DNA of 64,000 nt from contig NZ_CP077369.1 of NCBI RefSeq assembly GCF_019048525.1, positions 2,232,001 to 2,296,000 of the forward strand, read 5' to 3'. A model generated the notes under the pieces. The model was given only the letters and a program-made list of their open reading frames with translations, was not told where the DNA came from and searched no databases. This document shows positions 9,138 to 18,716 of the stretch, in pieces; positions within the stretch are counted from its first letter, which is position 1, and every line of letters starts with the position of its first letter. Source of the stretch: Acinetobacter lwoffii (GTDB taxonomy: Bacteria > Pseudomonadota > Gammaproteobacteria > Pseudomonadales > Moraxellaceae). The translations under genes and the position numbers were made by a program.

Positions 9138-10025
9138 CTAGTCCAGATTCGTTAAAGGTGTTTGCGCCGGGAGTGGTGCAAGCCGGTTCAACAGACTGCC
9201 AAAAATTGCAGCAAAGATATACATAAAGATAGAATAAACCGCGGCTGGCATCGCCACAGCAGCACTGCCAATCACGGTCAGGGCAATGGTCATGGCGAGG
9301 GTGCTGTTATGAATGCCAATTTCAAATGCACTGGCACGGGCTTGAGCGCTATTAATATTCAGTAGTCGCGGAATCAGATAACCAATACTCAGGCTCAGGA
9401 TGCAGAACAAGGCAGTCGCCAGACCCACCTGGGTCAAGTATTCACCGATATTGCTGCGCTCTTTGATGAGTGTGGCAATAATAATCAGCACCAAAAAGCC
9501 AATCGAAAAAATCCGCAGCGGCCGATTCAGTTTTGCTGTCACGCCTGGTGCATAGCGCCGAATCAACATGCCAATTCCCACCGGAATCAGGATGATCGCA
9601 AAGACTTGCAGAATCTTGCCGAATTGCAGGCCAACTTGCTGGCTATCCTGCATAAAATGCATGATCGAAAAATTAATAATTAAAGGTAAGGTAATCGCTG
9701 CGATGACTGAGTTGATAGCAGTCAAAGTGATATTGAGGGCTAAGTCACCTTTAAACAGATAGCTAAACAGGTTGGCTGTTGCACCCCCGGGCGAAGCCGC
9801 CAAGAGCATCAACCCGACTGAGAGTAATGGGGTTAAAGCGAATAGCTTGCAGAGTAAAAAGGCAATGCCAACCAGAATAACCAGTTGGCAGAACAATGCT
9901 ATAAATACGGCTTTGGGGTGACGAGTGACACGGCTAAAGTCCCGAGGCGTCAGTTCAAGGCCCAGTCCCATCATGATGATTGCAAGTGCCAGCGGCAGTA
10001 ATATCGTTATAAGGCCAGAATCCAT
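9138..10025 (-). CDS. Bile acid:sodium symporter (BASS) family protein, copy A
   Basis: A 295-residue inner-membrane protein with about nine to ten hydrophobic segments. It starts MDSGLITILLPLALAIIMMG, then GLGLELTPRDF, and carries LLAASPGGATANLFSYLFKGD and the late EIGIHNSTLAMTIALTV, both typical of the BASS (SBF) fold. Family members move organic anions with sodium; bacterial substrates are often unknown (bile acids, pantoate, other organic anions). It lies next to a paralogue of identical length (10113-11000) on the same strand, a clear tandem duplication. A substrate should not be assigned by the family name. Confidence 0.88.
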   Translation of the reverse strand: MDSGLITILLPLALAIIMMGLGLELTPRDFSRVTRHPKAVFIALFCQLVILVGIAFLLCKLFALTPLLSVGLMLLAASPGGATANLFSYLFKGDLALNITLTAINSVIAAITLPLIINFSIMHFMQDSQQVGLQFGKILQVFAIILIPVGIGMLIRRYAPGVTAKLNRPLRIFSIGFLVLIIIATLIKERSNIGEYLTQVGLATALFCILSLSIGYLIPRLLNINSAQARASAFEIGIHNSTLAMTIALTVIGSAAVAMPAAVYSIFMYIFAAIFGSLLNRLAPLPAQTPLTNLD

Positions 10026-10112
10026 CTGTATGCTCCTTGTCGAAAATTGTTTTAATACTTCTGATTTTCTTTAGAAAAGCATACAGCCTTATAGCAGAAT
10101 CAGCCAAATAAA

Positions 10113-11000
10113 TTACAAATCTGATAAACGACTTTTATTGCTATACACCACTTGCTGGCGACTAATCAGCACACCGAAAATAGTGGCGAAACTGTACATG
10201 AAAATTGTATAAATGCCTGCAGGAATAGCCATCGTGACATTATTTAAGACCGATATCGCAATGGTTAGGGCAATGGCTGTGTTATGAATGCCGATTTCAA
10301 AGGTACAAGCACGTGCCATTTTCTCTGGAATGCCCATGAGTAGAGGGATGCAATAGCCAATAAACAGGCTGGAAAAACATAAAATCGCAGTTGCTGTACC
10401 AATATTGGCAAAGTATTCGACCAAATTCGAACGTTCTCTGAAAATGGCGAATATGAATAGGATGGTTAGAAAACCGATAGAGAGTAAGCGCATGGGCCTG
10501 CTGACTGTAATCGACAGGTTTGGAAATTTGGCTCGAAGCAGCATACCCATGATCACGGGAATCAAGGTAATTAAAAAGACCTGCACAATCTTTTCAACTG
10601 GAAAAGTCACGTTTGAGTCATGACTCATAAAGTAGTGTAAGGACAGATTGATAATAAAGGGCAGAGTAAAAATAGAGATGATGGTATTAATGGCGGTTAG
10701 AGTAATATTCAGTGCTACATCACCTTTATATATGTAGCTAAACAGGTTTGCGGTTGGGCCACCAGGTGAGGCGGCTAGCAACATCAGACCTACAGCAAGC
10801 AAAGCGGGCAAGTCCAAAATCAGACAAATAAAAAAAGCAATACTGGGTAACAGCACTAACTGCGCAAATAAAGTAATAAAAATGACTTTAGGATAGCGAC
10901 TTAAGCGCAGGAAATCTTTGATGGTGAGTTCTAGCCCCAGCCCCATCATCATGATTGCCAATGTAATTGGCAAAAAAACGCTAAAAAACCCCGAATCCAT
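10113..11000 (-). CDS. Bile acid:sodium symporter (BASS) family protein, copy B
   Basis: Paralogue of the preceding symporter, also 295 residues, starting MDSGFFSVFLPITLAIMMMG. It keeps GLGLELTIKDF, LLAASPGGPTANLFSYIYKGD and EIGIHNTAIALTIAISV at matching positions. Divergence is spread over the protein, including within membrane segments, so this is an old duplication and not a recent copy. The A and B genes are 87 bases apart, with B transcribed first. I see no terminator between them, so they may form one transcript. Confidence 0.88.
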   Translation of the reverse strand: MDSGFFSVFLPITLAIMMMGLGLELTIKDFLRLSRYPKVIFITLFAQLVLLPSIAFFICLILDLPALLAVGLMLLAASPGGPTANLFSYIYKGDVALNITLTAINTIISIFTLPFIINLSLHYFMSHDSNVTFPVEKIVQVFLITLIPVIMGMLLRAKFPNLSITVSRPMRLLSIGFLTILFIFAIFRERSNLVEYFANIGTATAILCFSSLFIGYCIPLLMGIPEKMARACTFEIGIHNTAIALTIAISVLNNVTMAIPAGIYTIFMYSFATIFGVLISRQQVVYSNKSRLSDL

Positions 11001-11067
11001 GAATTTGCCTTTTTATTATACATTTATAGATATATTTCGAGTTTAGCCTAGATGAATAAATAAGCAA

Positions 11068-11101
11068 TAAAAAACGGGCAAAATGCAGTCACTTTGCCCG
11101 T
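11068..11101 (-). terminator. Terminator after the Met-rich secreted protein gene
   Basis: A perfect 9-bp stem (ACGGGCAAA / TTTGCCCGT, 10-base loop) is followed by a T-rich tract on the minus strand. It lies 44 bases beyond the stop codon of the gene at 11145. Confidence 0.85.
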
Positions 11102-11144
11102 CAAAGCTTTTACTTGAAATCTAAACTATTTAGATATATATCGG

Positions 11145-11639
11145 CTACATACCTGGCTGGCCTTGCATTGGTGAGTCAGGCTGTGCTGGCTGGTTCATCT
11201 GATGCTGCATTGGTTGATTTTGCATCGGTGGCTGCATAGGCTGACTTTGCATTTGCGGCTGCATTGGTTGGCTTTGCATCTGAGATTGTCCCTGAGGGCG
11301 TGGTGGCATAAAGCCTAATGCGCATTTACCTTTGACTTCGGTACCATTAATGGTGGCAGTGGTTGCACCACTGTTGCCGCTACAAGTACTCATGAGTTCG
11401 GCTTCATCGCCTTTGATTGAAGCGTTTTTGGATGAAGCGAAAAACTGCTGTTCACAGGTACCATTCCAGATAATGCCGCGATGGGCAAAACTGACTTGTG
11501 CACCTTGGGATTTGCCTTTACAAACCTGTTGGTACTTTTGTGCATTATAAATGGTTTCGACCTTATCATTCGCTGATGCAGCAAACGGCGCAAAACATAA
11601 ACCACATAGAACGGTTGAGAGGAAAATATTCTTATTCAT
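11145..11639 (-). CDS. Secreted hypothetical protein with Met/Gln/Pro-rich repeat tail
   Basis: A 164-residue protein I do not recognise. Residues 1-23 form a signal peptide (MNKNIFLSTVLCG, cleavage after ASA), so the product is periplasmic or exported. A compact part (about 24-110) has four cysteines in the mature chain (40, 62, 86, 106), enough for two disulfides. The tail from about residue 112 is low complexity, built from variants of MQSQPMQPQ with nine methionines in 48 residues. Methionine-rich tails sometimes bind Cu(I), but nothing else here proves that. It is a stand-alone gene with its own terminator. Confidence 0.8.
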   Translation of the reverse strand: MNKNIFLSTVLCGLCFAPFAASANDKVETIYNAQKYQQVCKGKSQGAQVSFAHRGIIWNGTCEQQFFASSKNASIKGDEAELMSTCSGNSGATTATINGTEVKGKCALGFMPPRPQGQSQMQSQPMQPQMQSQPMQPPMQNQPMQHQMNQPAQPDSPMQGQPGM

Positions 11640-11828
11640 CTTTTATACCTTTGTTTGTAATGTAACCAACATATAGATTAAAAAATGCGCGAGATTAAAC
11701 AATGCAAATCGAGTAAATTTCTCAGCTTATATGTTTAATTTATATAGTCCCTCTGCAAAGTTAAATTACAGTGCTTTAATGTTGTGCGAGTTAAGTGCGA
11801 TTTATCTGAGGATAAATTCTACTGAATT

Positions 11829-11858
11829 TGTCTACTTTAGAGTGAAATTTGCTATAAT
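11829..11858 (+). promoter_or_regulatory. Probable sigma-70 promoter of mnmG
   Basis: A consensus TATAAT at 11853-11858 is preceded by TTGTCT at 11829-11834 with 18-base spacing. Transcription would start near 11865, giving a leader of about 30 bases before the mnmG ATG at 11894. Confidence 0.65.
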
Positions 11859-11893
11859 GCTCAGCTATCCTTTTTTATCTCTCAATTACCACT

Positions 11894-13774
11894 ATGCATT
11901 ATCCTAAAGTATACGATGTTATTGTTATCGGTGGCGGTCACGCCGGTACGGAAGCGGCTCTGGCTGCAGCGCGTATGGGTCGACAGACTTTACTCTTAAC
12001 TCATAACATTGAGACTTTAGGGCAGATGAGCTGTAACCCGGCCATCGGTGGTATTGGTAAATCGCATTTGGTGCGTGAAATTGATGCTTTGGGCGGTGCG
12101 ATGGCACTGGCTGCCGATAAAGGCGGTATTCAATTCCGTATTTTGAACTCGCGTAAAGGTGCTGCAGTACGTGCAACACGTGCGCAGGCGGACCGTGTAC
12201 GTTATAAAGCGGCTATTCGCGAAACATTAGAAAACCAAGCAAACCTTGATATTTTTCAGCAAGCCGCAGATGACCTGATTGTTGAAGGCGATACCGTTAA
12301 AGGTGTGGTTACCCAAATGGGTATCCGTTTTGATGCGAAAACTGTGGTGCTGACAGCAGGTACATTCTTAGGTGGTGTCATCCACGTTGGTCTGGAGAAA
12401 TCTAGCGGTGGTCGTGCTGGTGATCCGCCATCTATTTCACTTGCACATCGTTTGCGTGAATTAAACTTGCCAGTAGGTCGTTTAAAAACAGGTACACCAC
12501 CACGTATTGACGCGCGTTCAGTGGATTTCTCTGTGATGACACCACAGCCGGGTGATTTCCCATCTCCGACCATGTCATTCATGGGGGATGTGTCTATGCA
12601 TCCTGAGCAGGTAAATTGCTATATCACGCATACCAATGAACGCACGCATGAAATCATTCGTGGCGGTTTAGACCGTTCACCGATGTACACGGGTGTGATC
12701 GAAGGTGTTGGACCACGTTATTGCCCATCGATTGAAGATAAGATTCACCGTTTTGCCGATAAAGATTCTCACCAAGTCTTCTTGGAGCCCGAAGGCTTGG
12801 ATACACATGAGCTTTATCCAAATGGTATTTCGACTTCTTTACCGTTCGACGTTCAGTTTGAACTGGTTCGCTCGATCCGTGGTATGGAAAATGCGCACAT
12901 TCTTCGTCCGGGCTATGCCATTGAATACGATTATTTCAACCCACAAGCGTTGAAATTTACCCTTGAAACCAAAGCAATTAATAACTTGTATTTCGCCGGT
13001 CAAATCAACGGCACAACCGGTTATGAAGAAGCGGGTGCGCAAGGTTTGCTTGCAGGCTTGAACGCTGCACGCCGTGCTTGGGATCAGGAGCAATGGACGC
13101 CAAAACGTGATGAAGCATACATGGGTGTTCTGGTTGATGACCTGATCACATTAGGTACCAAAGAACCATACCGTATGTTCACCTCACGTGCCGAATACCG
13201 TTTGATGCTGCGTGAAGATAACGCAGATCAGCGTTTAACAGCCATTGGTCGTGAAATGGGTCTGGTGGATGACGCGCGTTGGGCAGTGTACTGTGAGAAA
13301 ATGGAAGCAGTGGAAAAAGAAACAGGCCGTTTGCAACACTTGTGGGCCGCACCAAATAACCCAATGGGTAAGAAATTCGTTGAGATGACCGGTGCAGACC
13401 TGTCTAAAGAATGTTCGGCGATTGATTTGTTGAAACGTCCAAACATTTCATTTGCTCAAATTGCAGAGTTAACCAATTCTGAAGTATCACCATTTGTCGG
13501 TGAGCAAATTGAAATTGCAGTGAAATATGCGGGTTATATTAATCGTCAGCATGAAGACGTCGCACAAATGAAACGTCTTGAAGAAACCCGTATTCCTGCG
13601 GATTTCGATTATGACATCGTGTCAGGTCTGTCCCGTGAAATTACCCTGAAACTGAAAGATGTTCGTCCTGAAACATTGGCGCAAGCCAGTCGTATTCCAG
13701 GTGTAACCCCTGCAGCAGTTCAACTGGTGATGATTACAATTCGTAAGAATGCACAAGCAAAGAAATCTGCTTAA
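11894..13774 (+). CDS. mnmG: tRNA uridine-5-carboxymethylaminomethyl modification enzyme MnmG (GidA)
   Basis: FAD-binding subunit that, with MnmE, installs the carboxymethylaminomethyl group on U34 of certain tRNAs. It is 626 aa, standard for bacterial MnmG. The FAD-binding [17 protein letters not shown] motif lies at about residues 13-29. Next come the family motifs [20 protein letters not shown] and [12 protein letters not shown]. The central [16 protein letters not shown] segment appears as [30 protein letters not shown] and the C-terminal helical domain ([10 protein letters not shown]) complete the protein. It is monocistronic, bounded by its own promoter and a strong terminator. Confidence 0.98.
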   Translation: MHYPKVYDVIVIGGGHAGTEAALAAARMGRQTLLLTHNIETLGQMSCNPAIGGIGKSHLVREIDALGGAMALAADKGGIQFRILNSRKGAAVRATRAQADRVRYKAAIRETLENQANLDIFQQAADDLIVEGDTVKGVVTQMGIRFDAKTVVLTAGTFLGGVIHVGLEKSSGGRAGDPPSISLAHRLRELNLPVGRLKTGTPPRIDARSVDFSVMTPQPGDFPSPTMSFMGDVSMHPEQVNCYITHTNERTHEIIRGGLDRSPMYTGVIEGVGPRYCPSIEDKIHRFADKDSHQVFLEPEGLDTHELYPNGISTSLPFDVQFELVRSIRGMENAHILRPGYAIEYDYFNPQALKFTLETKAINNLYFAGQINGTTGYEEAGAQGLLAGLNAARRAWDQEQWTPKRDEAYMGVLVDDLITLGTKEPYRMFTSRAEYRLMLREDNADQRLTAIGREMGLVDDARWAVYCEKMEAVEKETGRLQHLWAAPNNPMGKKFVEMTGADLSKECSAIDLLKRPNISFAQIAELTNSEVSPFVGEQIEIAVKYAGYINRQHEDVAQMKRLEETRIPADFDYDIVSGLSREITLKLKDVRPETLAQASRIPGVTPAAVQLVMITIRKNAQAKKSA

Positions 13775-13785
13775 GATTTTGCGCT

Positions 13786-13813
13786 AAAAAAGCCCGCATT
13801 AAGCGGGCTTTTT
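13786..13813 (+). terminator. Terminator after mnmG
   Basis: AAAAAGCCCGC / GCGGGCTTTTT stem with a short ATTAA loop, 11 bases after the mnmG stop. Confidence 0.92.
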
Positions 13814-14088
13814 ATCGGCTTGTAGTTTTGTATAAGTTTTGACTATCGTTGAATTAAAAATAACTACAATTAAATTAAGTATTTGATAAATATATATAAT
13901 AAATATTATTAAGATGTGTTAAGTCTATAAATACAATCTTTTAGGTCTAATTTGGAGGGTATTTACACATGTTGATGTGCTTAAACCCGACTATTGTCGT
14001 GCTATTTCTCTATCAAGATTAGGTTAAGAATAATGCAACGGATCGTCACACTATCAAACGGTTTGTGAATTATTGATGGAGATCAGTC

Positions 14089-15294
14089 ATGGCGCAGCCA
14101 TATAGCGGAAAAGCCCAAAAAATATTAACCATATTCTTATGTTTTTGGGTCGCATTTTTTGAAGGTTTTGACTTTCAAGCTCCCGGGATTGCAGCGAAAG
14201 GAATTGCGGCAAGCTTTAGTTTAGATCAAATCCAAATGGGCTATGTATTTAGTCTGGGTGTCTTTGGAATGCTGTTTGGTGCATTCTTTGGCGGACGTAT
14301 TGCAGATTATCTAGGACAAAAGAAAGTCCTGATGCTTTCTGTGACTATTTTTGGTCTGTTCATGTCGCTGACTGCAATTGCGCCCAGCATCGAAGTTTTA
14401 TATGCAGCGCGTTTCTTTACTGGTCTGGGTTTAGGTGCGGCAATGCCAACCATGATTTCAGTCGTCGGTGATGAAGCAACCGAAGCCAACCGTGGCAAGC
14501 TAAATAGTCTGATGTATTGTGGTTTACCGGTAGGGGCGATCTTTGTTGCCGGTCTGGCCATGCTGCTTCCAGAGATTCAATGGCAAACCTTATTCCTGAT
14601 TGGGGGATTAACACCTTTAGCACTGATTCCATTAATGGCGTTTATTCTTAAAGATAAGCCTAAAGTGAATGCGGAAGTACCGGTTTCTGGCGAAGCTGTG
14701 CCGGGAATGGCTGAGGTGTTGTTCAAGCAGCGACAGTATAAAAATACAGTGCCTCTTTGGGTTGGCTTCTTTTTTACCTTGATGATCAATTATATTTTGA
14801 TTAGCTGGTTGCCAAATTTACTTATGGAACAAGGTTTGCAGAAACAGCAGGCATTTTTGGTGATGTTGGTGTTCCAGGTGGGCGCTGTCATTGGAACCCT
14901 GAGCCTAGGTTATTTACTGGATCGTTTAAAGCTTTGGCAAATGGCGACCATCATTTATAGTGGCTTGTTTGTTGCCTTGGTATTGTTATTCACCACAACT
15001 TCTATTCCGTTATTAATTTTGGCGGGAGTCATGGGTGGCATTTTCTCTACGGGTGGTCAATTTATTCTATATGGGATCTCACCGATTTTTTACTCAGGCG
15101 CAGGCAAAGTGACAGGCGTGGGCAGTGCGATCTCTTTAGGGCGTTTAGGGGCGATGACTGGACCATTATTAACTGGAAAAATTCTGGCATTAGGTTTGGG
15201 CACCACAGGTATTCTTGTGGCAAGTTTACCAGCAGTGGTCGTATCGGCAGTAGCCGTCACCGCACTATCACGTTATAAGGCTGCTCATAAGTAA
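14089..15294 (+). CDS. mhpT: MFS transporter, aromatic acid:H+ symporter family (MhpT-like)
   Basis: A 401-residue, twelve-segment major facilitator protein of the AAHS subfamily. The first helix has FWVAFFEGFDFQAPGIAAKG; the conserved acidic residue here is typical of AAHS. The loop 2-3 motif is GGRIADYLGQKK. Segments such as LMYCGLPVGAIF and GRLGAMTGPLLTGKILALG are close to the E. coli 3-(3-hydroxyphenyl)propionate transporter MhpT. A GGAG lies 8 bases before the ATG. No aromatic degradation genes are adjacent, so the exact substrate is inferred from resemblance only. Confidence 0.8.
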   Translation: MAQPYSGKAQKILTIFLCFWVAFFEGFDFQAPGIAAKGIAASFSLDQIQMGYVFSLGVFGMLFGAFFGGRIADYLGQKKVLMLSVTIFGLFMSLTAIAPSIEVLYAARFFTGLGLGAAMPTMISVVGDEATEANRGKLNSLMYCGLPVGAIFVAGLAMLLPEIQWQTLFLIGGLTPLALIPLMAFILKDKPKVNAEVPVSGEAVPGMAEVLFKQRQYKNTVPLWVGFFFTLMINYILISWLPNLLMEQGLQKQQAFLVMLVFQVGAVIGTLSLGYLLDRLKLWQMATIIYSGLFVALVLLFTTTSIPLLILAGVMGGIFSTGGQFILYGISPIFYSGAGKVTGVGSAISLGRLGAMTGPLLTGKILALGLGTTGILVASLPAVVVSAVAVTALSRYKAAHK

Positions 15295-15318
15295 TTAATC
15301 ATTGAGATCTATCAATAC

Positions 15319-15347
15319 AAAAAGGGAATCTGAAGATTCCTTTTTTT
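15319..15347 (+). terminator. Terminator after the MhpT-like gene
   Basis: GGAATC / GATTCC stem with TGAA tetraloop, preceded by A residues and followed by seven T residues. Confidence 0.88.
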
Positions 15348-15427
15348 ATCGTCGAGACTTTTAATTGAATAAAGTCAGTCCATAAAATTTGCTAAAATAT
15401 ACGGATAGTAAACAGATTGATTTTTAT

Positions 15428-15754
15428 ATGGCTTATCAACTTATTCAACTCTCGATTCAGGCCACCGATAATATTGCCTGTCCGCATTGTCAGCACAACG
15501 TGATTGATTGGGCAGAAGAGCAATATGTGCAACCTTGTGAACATACCCTGTTTATTGCCATGGATATAGGCTTTGAATATATGACCGATGAATTCGAGCA
15601 CAGCATGCCGCGTTCTGTAGATGATTTGCATGCCAATGATGATCAGGTGAATATGCTGGATGAAATCACCCAAGCGACTTATTCAAATTATCTGATCTAT
15701 AAGTCTGATCTGGGCATAGATGGGTATTTCCGCTATGTGGGTTTTACTGCATAG
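15428..15754 (+). CDS. Small acidic hypothetical protein
   Basis: A 108-residue protein of unknown function, starting MAYQLIQLSIQATDN. It has a CPHC motif (about residues 19-22) and one more cysteine around residue 36, in a generally acidic chain without signal peptide or membrane segment. The upstream TTG at 15389 would add 13 unlikely residues, so the ATG at 15428 is preferred although its ribosome binding site is weak. It sits between two terminators, so it is monocistronic. Confidence 0.72.
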   Translation: MAYQLIQLSIQATDNIACPHCQHNVIDWAEEQYVQPCEHTLFIAMDIGFEYMTDEFEHSMPRSVDDLHANDDQVNMLDEITQATYSNYLIYKSDLGIDGYFRYVGFTA

Positions 15755-15766
15755 ATCATCATCAAT

Positions 15767-15792
15767 AAAAAAGCGCCAATCGGCGCTTTTTT
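15767..15792. terminator. Bidirectional terminator between the small hypothetical and glnG
   Basis: AAAAGCGCC / GGCGCTTTT stem, A-run before and T-run after, placed between convergent genes so it can serve both strands. Confidence 0.92.
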
Positions 15793-15803
15793 ATATGGAA
15801 AGA

Positions 15804-17279
15804 TTAACTTTCTATTTCTTCTTCGATTTCATCATCCGTAGTATCCATGCCCAATTCTTTAAGCTTGCGCGTTAAAGTATTGCGACCCCAACCTAGAAGC
15901 TCTGCGGCATGACGTTTACGGCCACGGGTTTGTTGCAAGGCTGCATTGATCAAGGTGCGTTCAAACATTGGCGTCGCAACATCCAGAAGTTTCATTTCAC
16001 CATTTTTGAGTTTCTGCATCGCCCATTGACCCAGCAATTCATCCCAGTGATGCGGTGCGATCTGGTTTAGCGTTGGAATTGGCGCACCCGGATCCTGCTG
16101 ATGAATTGGAATCTGTTTCAGCTCAGGTGGCAAGTCTTCAGGATAGACTTCACGACCTGTGATCATGACAGTCAGCCAGCGACAGGTATTTTCAAGTTGA
16201 CGCACATTACCTTGCCATGGCAATTTCTGCATATATTCTTGGGTTTCAGGACGTAATATCTTTGGGTTGACCCCAAGTTCTTTACCGGCACGTGCCAGAA
16301 AATGCTGCGCCAGCATCGGAATATCTTCACTGCGATGTGCCAGTTTTGGAATATGAATACGAATTACATTCAGGCGGTGATATAAGTCTTCACGGAAACG
16401 ACCATCATGGACCAGTTTTTCCAAATCCTGATGTGTTGCAGCCACGATACGCACATCGACCTTAACCGGAATATGACCGCCAACTCGGTAGAACTCTCCA
16501 TCGGCTAGGACACGCAATAAACGGGTCTGGGTCTCAAATGGCATATCGCCAATTTCATCTAAAAACAGCGTACCGCCATTTGCCTGTTCAAAACGACCTT
16601 GGCGCTGGGTATTAGCACCGGTAAATGCACCTTTCTCATGGCCGAAAAGTTCAGTTTCGATCAGGTCTTTTGGAATCGCCGCCATATTGAGGGCAATAAA
16701 AGGTTTTGAGCTGCGTGGTGAATGACGATGCAGGGCATGCGCTACCAGTTCTTTACCTGTACCAGACTCACCATTAATCAACACGGTAATATGCGATTGT
16801 GATAAACGGCCAATGGCACGAAACACTTCCTGCATGGCAGGCGATTCACCAATAATTTCGGTAGATTGAATTGGTGGAGCCGCTTTTGCTGATTCTTGTT
16901 GCTGTAGCTTGGTGATATGTAAAATTGCACGATTTACCAGCGCCAGTGCTTCATCAATATCAAAAGGCTTAGGCAGATATTCAAAAGCACCAGTTTGATA
17001 GCTAGAAACAGCCGATTCTAAGTCTGAATGCGCCGTCATAATAATGACAGGTAGGTCAGGATAACTGTGTTTAACCTTGCCCAGGAAGGTAAGTCCATCA
17101 ATACCCGGCATGCGGATATCGGTCAAAATCACATCGGGTGCTTCCAGACTCAGTTGGTCTAGTGCAGATTGTGCTTCTTCAAAACTGGTCACATCCAGAC
17201 CTTCCTCTTTAAAGGTCTTTTCCAGTACCCAGCGCATGGCGCGATCGTCATCAATCACCCATATTTTATTTCGCGACAT
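15804..17279 (-). CDS. glnG: Nitrogen regulation response regulator NtrC (NR(I))
   Basis: Sigma-54-dependent activator of nitrogen-limitation genes (491 aa). The receiver domain has acidic residues at 10-12 and the phospho-acceptor aspartate at 54 (ILTDIRMPGIDG). The central AAA+ domain shows Walker A GESGTGKE, the sigma-54-contacting GAFTGA loop, GGTLFLDEIGDMP and RFREDLYHRLNV. The C-terminal Fis-type helix-turn-helix reads KRHAAELLGWGRNTLTRKL. The gene overlaps the end of glnL by 14 bases, so translation is probably coupled. Unlike in enterobacteria, glnA is not directly upstream. Confidence 0.97.
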   Translation of the reverse strand: MSRNKIWVIDDDRAMRWVLEKTFKEEGLDVTSFEEAQSALDQLSLEAPDVILTDIRMPGIDGLTFLGKVKHSYPDLPVIIMTAHSDLESAVSSYQTGAFEYLPKPFDIDEALALVNRAILHITKLQQQESAKAAPPIQSTEIIGESPAMQEVFRAIGRLSQSHITVLINGESGTGKELVAHALHRHSPRSSKPFIALNMAAIPKDLIETELFGHEKGAFTGANTQRQGRFEQANGGTLFLDEIGDMPFETQTRLLRVLADGEFYRVGGHIPVKVDVRIVAATHQDLEKLVHDGRFREDLYHRLNVIRIHIPKLAHRSEDIPMLAQHFLARAGKELGVNPKILRPETQEYMQKLPWQGNVRQLENTCRWLTVMITGREVYPEDLPPELKQIPIHQQDPGAPIPTLNQIAPHHWDELLGQWAMQKLKNGEMKLLDVATPMFERTLINAALQQTRGRKRHAAELLGWGRNTLTRKLKELGMDTTDDEIEEEIES

Positions 17280-18375
17280 GATTCGACTCCCAAGGTAAAT
17301 ATAAGCTAAAGACGGTTTTTCCAGCCACGGACTGACACTCGATCATGCCGTTGTGCTGATGAATAATATTTTGAGCAATACTGAGGCCCAGTCCGGTACC
17401 TTTTGCGCGACTGGTGACCAGCGGATAAAACACCGATTCGATAATCTCTTCCGGCACACCTGGACCGTTGTCTTCAATATCAATCCTTACTACAGAGCGG
17501 TGAATCACCCCGTTAATGGTAAAGAGACGCTGAATCCGGGTTCTTAAAATCAGTTCCGGTTGATGTTCGACAAAGAACTCCTTGTTCTCGGTCATGGCCT
17601 GTACGGCATTGGCGCAAATATTCAAAATGACCTGAATCAATTGGTCGCGGTCTGCCAGAACTTCCGGTAAGGACAGGTCGTAATCCCGGGTAATCTTGAT
17701 TTTCTTTTTGGTCTGATTGGCAATCAGTGAACGCACCCGTTCCAGAGGTTCATGCACATTGACCAGTTCATAGCTCGGAAGCTGGCGTGAACCGAGCATG
17801 GTATCGGCCAGATTTCTGAGTCGATCCACTTCGCTAATAATAATGTCGGTAAATTCTTTGTATTGTGGATCATTCAAACTGCGTGCCAGGAGTTGAGTCG
17901 CCCCGCGAATGCCACCCAAGGGATTCTTGATTTCATGCGCAACACCGCGAATCAGCTGACGCGCTACCTGATGCTGTTGCAGCAGATTTTCTTCACGAGA
18001 GATTTTTAACATGCGATCGCGAGGATTGAGTTCGATGAGCAGTAGCGGATGATAAGGTTTGCCCAGATTTAGCTGAGAAACAGTGTAGTCAACATGAATG
18101 TCTTTAAAGTTGACCAGAATAGTGGCTTCGCGGCGTGTATAAGGCTGTCCCGTAGTTAAAGTATTATTCAGGGCTTCTTCGGTATTAAACTCATCTGTCG
18201 GGTTTTGCAAAATATTGAGCACGGATGTGCCGCTCGCGCGGAATAAGCTCACATCAAATAAGGCTTCACAGGCAGAATTCAGATAATAAATATTAAGATC
18301 GCGGTCTATCAATAAGATACACGTGGTCATATTGTCCACTAAAGCACGATAGTCGATCGGAATAATTTGATCCAT
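17266..18375 (-). CDS. glnL: Nitrogen regulation sensor kinase NtrB (NR(II))
   Basis: Cytosolic histidine kinase that phosphorylates NtrC under nitrogen limitation, normally controlled by PII protein. A PAS domain starts at YRALVDNM. The H-box GVAHEIKNPLGGIRGATQLL follows (histidine near 147). The ATPase domain has CANAVQAMTENKE as N-box, IEDNGPGVP and GTGLGLSIAQNIIHQHNG. I choose the ATG at 18375 (MDQIIPIDYR) because it starts directly before the PAS domain as in homologues. An in-frame ATG at 18420 would give 384 aa; neither has an ideal ribosome binding site. Overlaps glnG by 14 bases. Confidence 0.95.
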   Translation of the reverse strand: MDQIIPIDYRALVDNMTTCILLIDRDLNIYYLNSACEALFDVSLFRASGTSVLNILQNPTDEFNTEEALNNTLTTGQPYTRREATILVNFKDIHVDYTVSQLNLGKPYHPLLLIELNPRDRMLKISREENLLQQHQVARQLIRGVAHEIKNPLGGIRGATQLLARSLNDPQYKEFTDIIISEVDRLRNLADTMLGSRQLPSYELVNVHEPLERVRSLIANQTKKKIKITRDYDLSLPEVLADRDQLIQVILNICANAVQAMTENKEFFVEHQPELILRTRIQRLFTINGVIHRSVVRIDIEDNGPGVPEEIIESVFYPLVTSRAKGTGLGLSIAQNIIHQHNGMIECQSVAGKTVFSLYLPWESNHVAK

Positions 18376-18716
18376 TCGCGGGTTTGTTCCTGTATTAAAA
18401 TGGCGCAATGGCATCTTCATAAAGCAATTTAATCAATTTTAAGTTCTGATTTGATGCAAGATGCACGCCAACTTTTATGACGAGAGATTATTTATTGCGA
18501 TGAAATGCAGAAATGTGACAGAGCAACACAATTCATCTTAGATATAGCGGATTAAATTGAGGCTGTAAATCTAAAATGATTCATTTTGGTGCATGAGTGG
18601 GTATGTTGAATATTTTATGGCAATATTTTAGTGCATGATGCAAAGAGTCAGGTTTTCAACTATTTTTATGATGCGAAAAGACATACAATACGCGCATTCT
18701 AGTAGAGCGAAAATTC
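18376..18716. other. Divergent intergenic region between glnL and rimO
   Basis: About 340 bases without a credible gene. It must hold the divergent promoters for glnLG and rimO. I see no convincing sigma-54 promoter or NtrC-site pair by eye. Confidence 0.5.

Noticed and set aside
11160..11290. Short direct repeats resembling an array
   Set aside because: The repeats are in frame and encode the Met/Gln/Pro tail; there are no CRISPR-like palindromic repeats with unique spacers.
11390..11605. Basic 71-codon frame in another frame of the Met-rich protein gene
   Set aside because: Overlaps entirely a gene with a signal peptide and terminator on the same strand; composition is that of a frame shadow.
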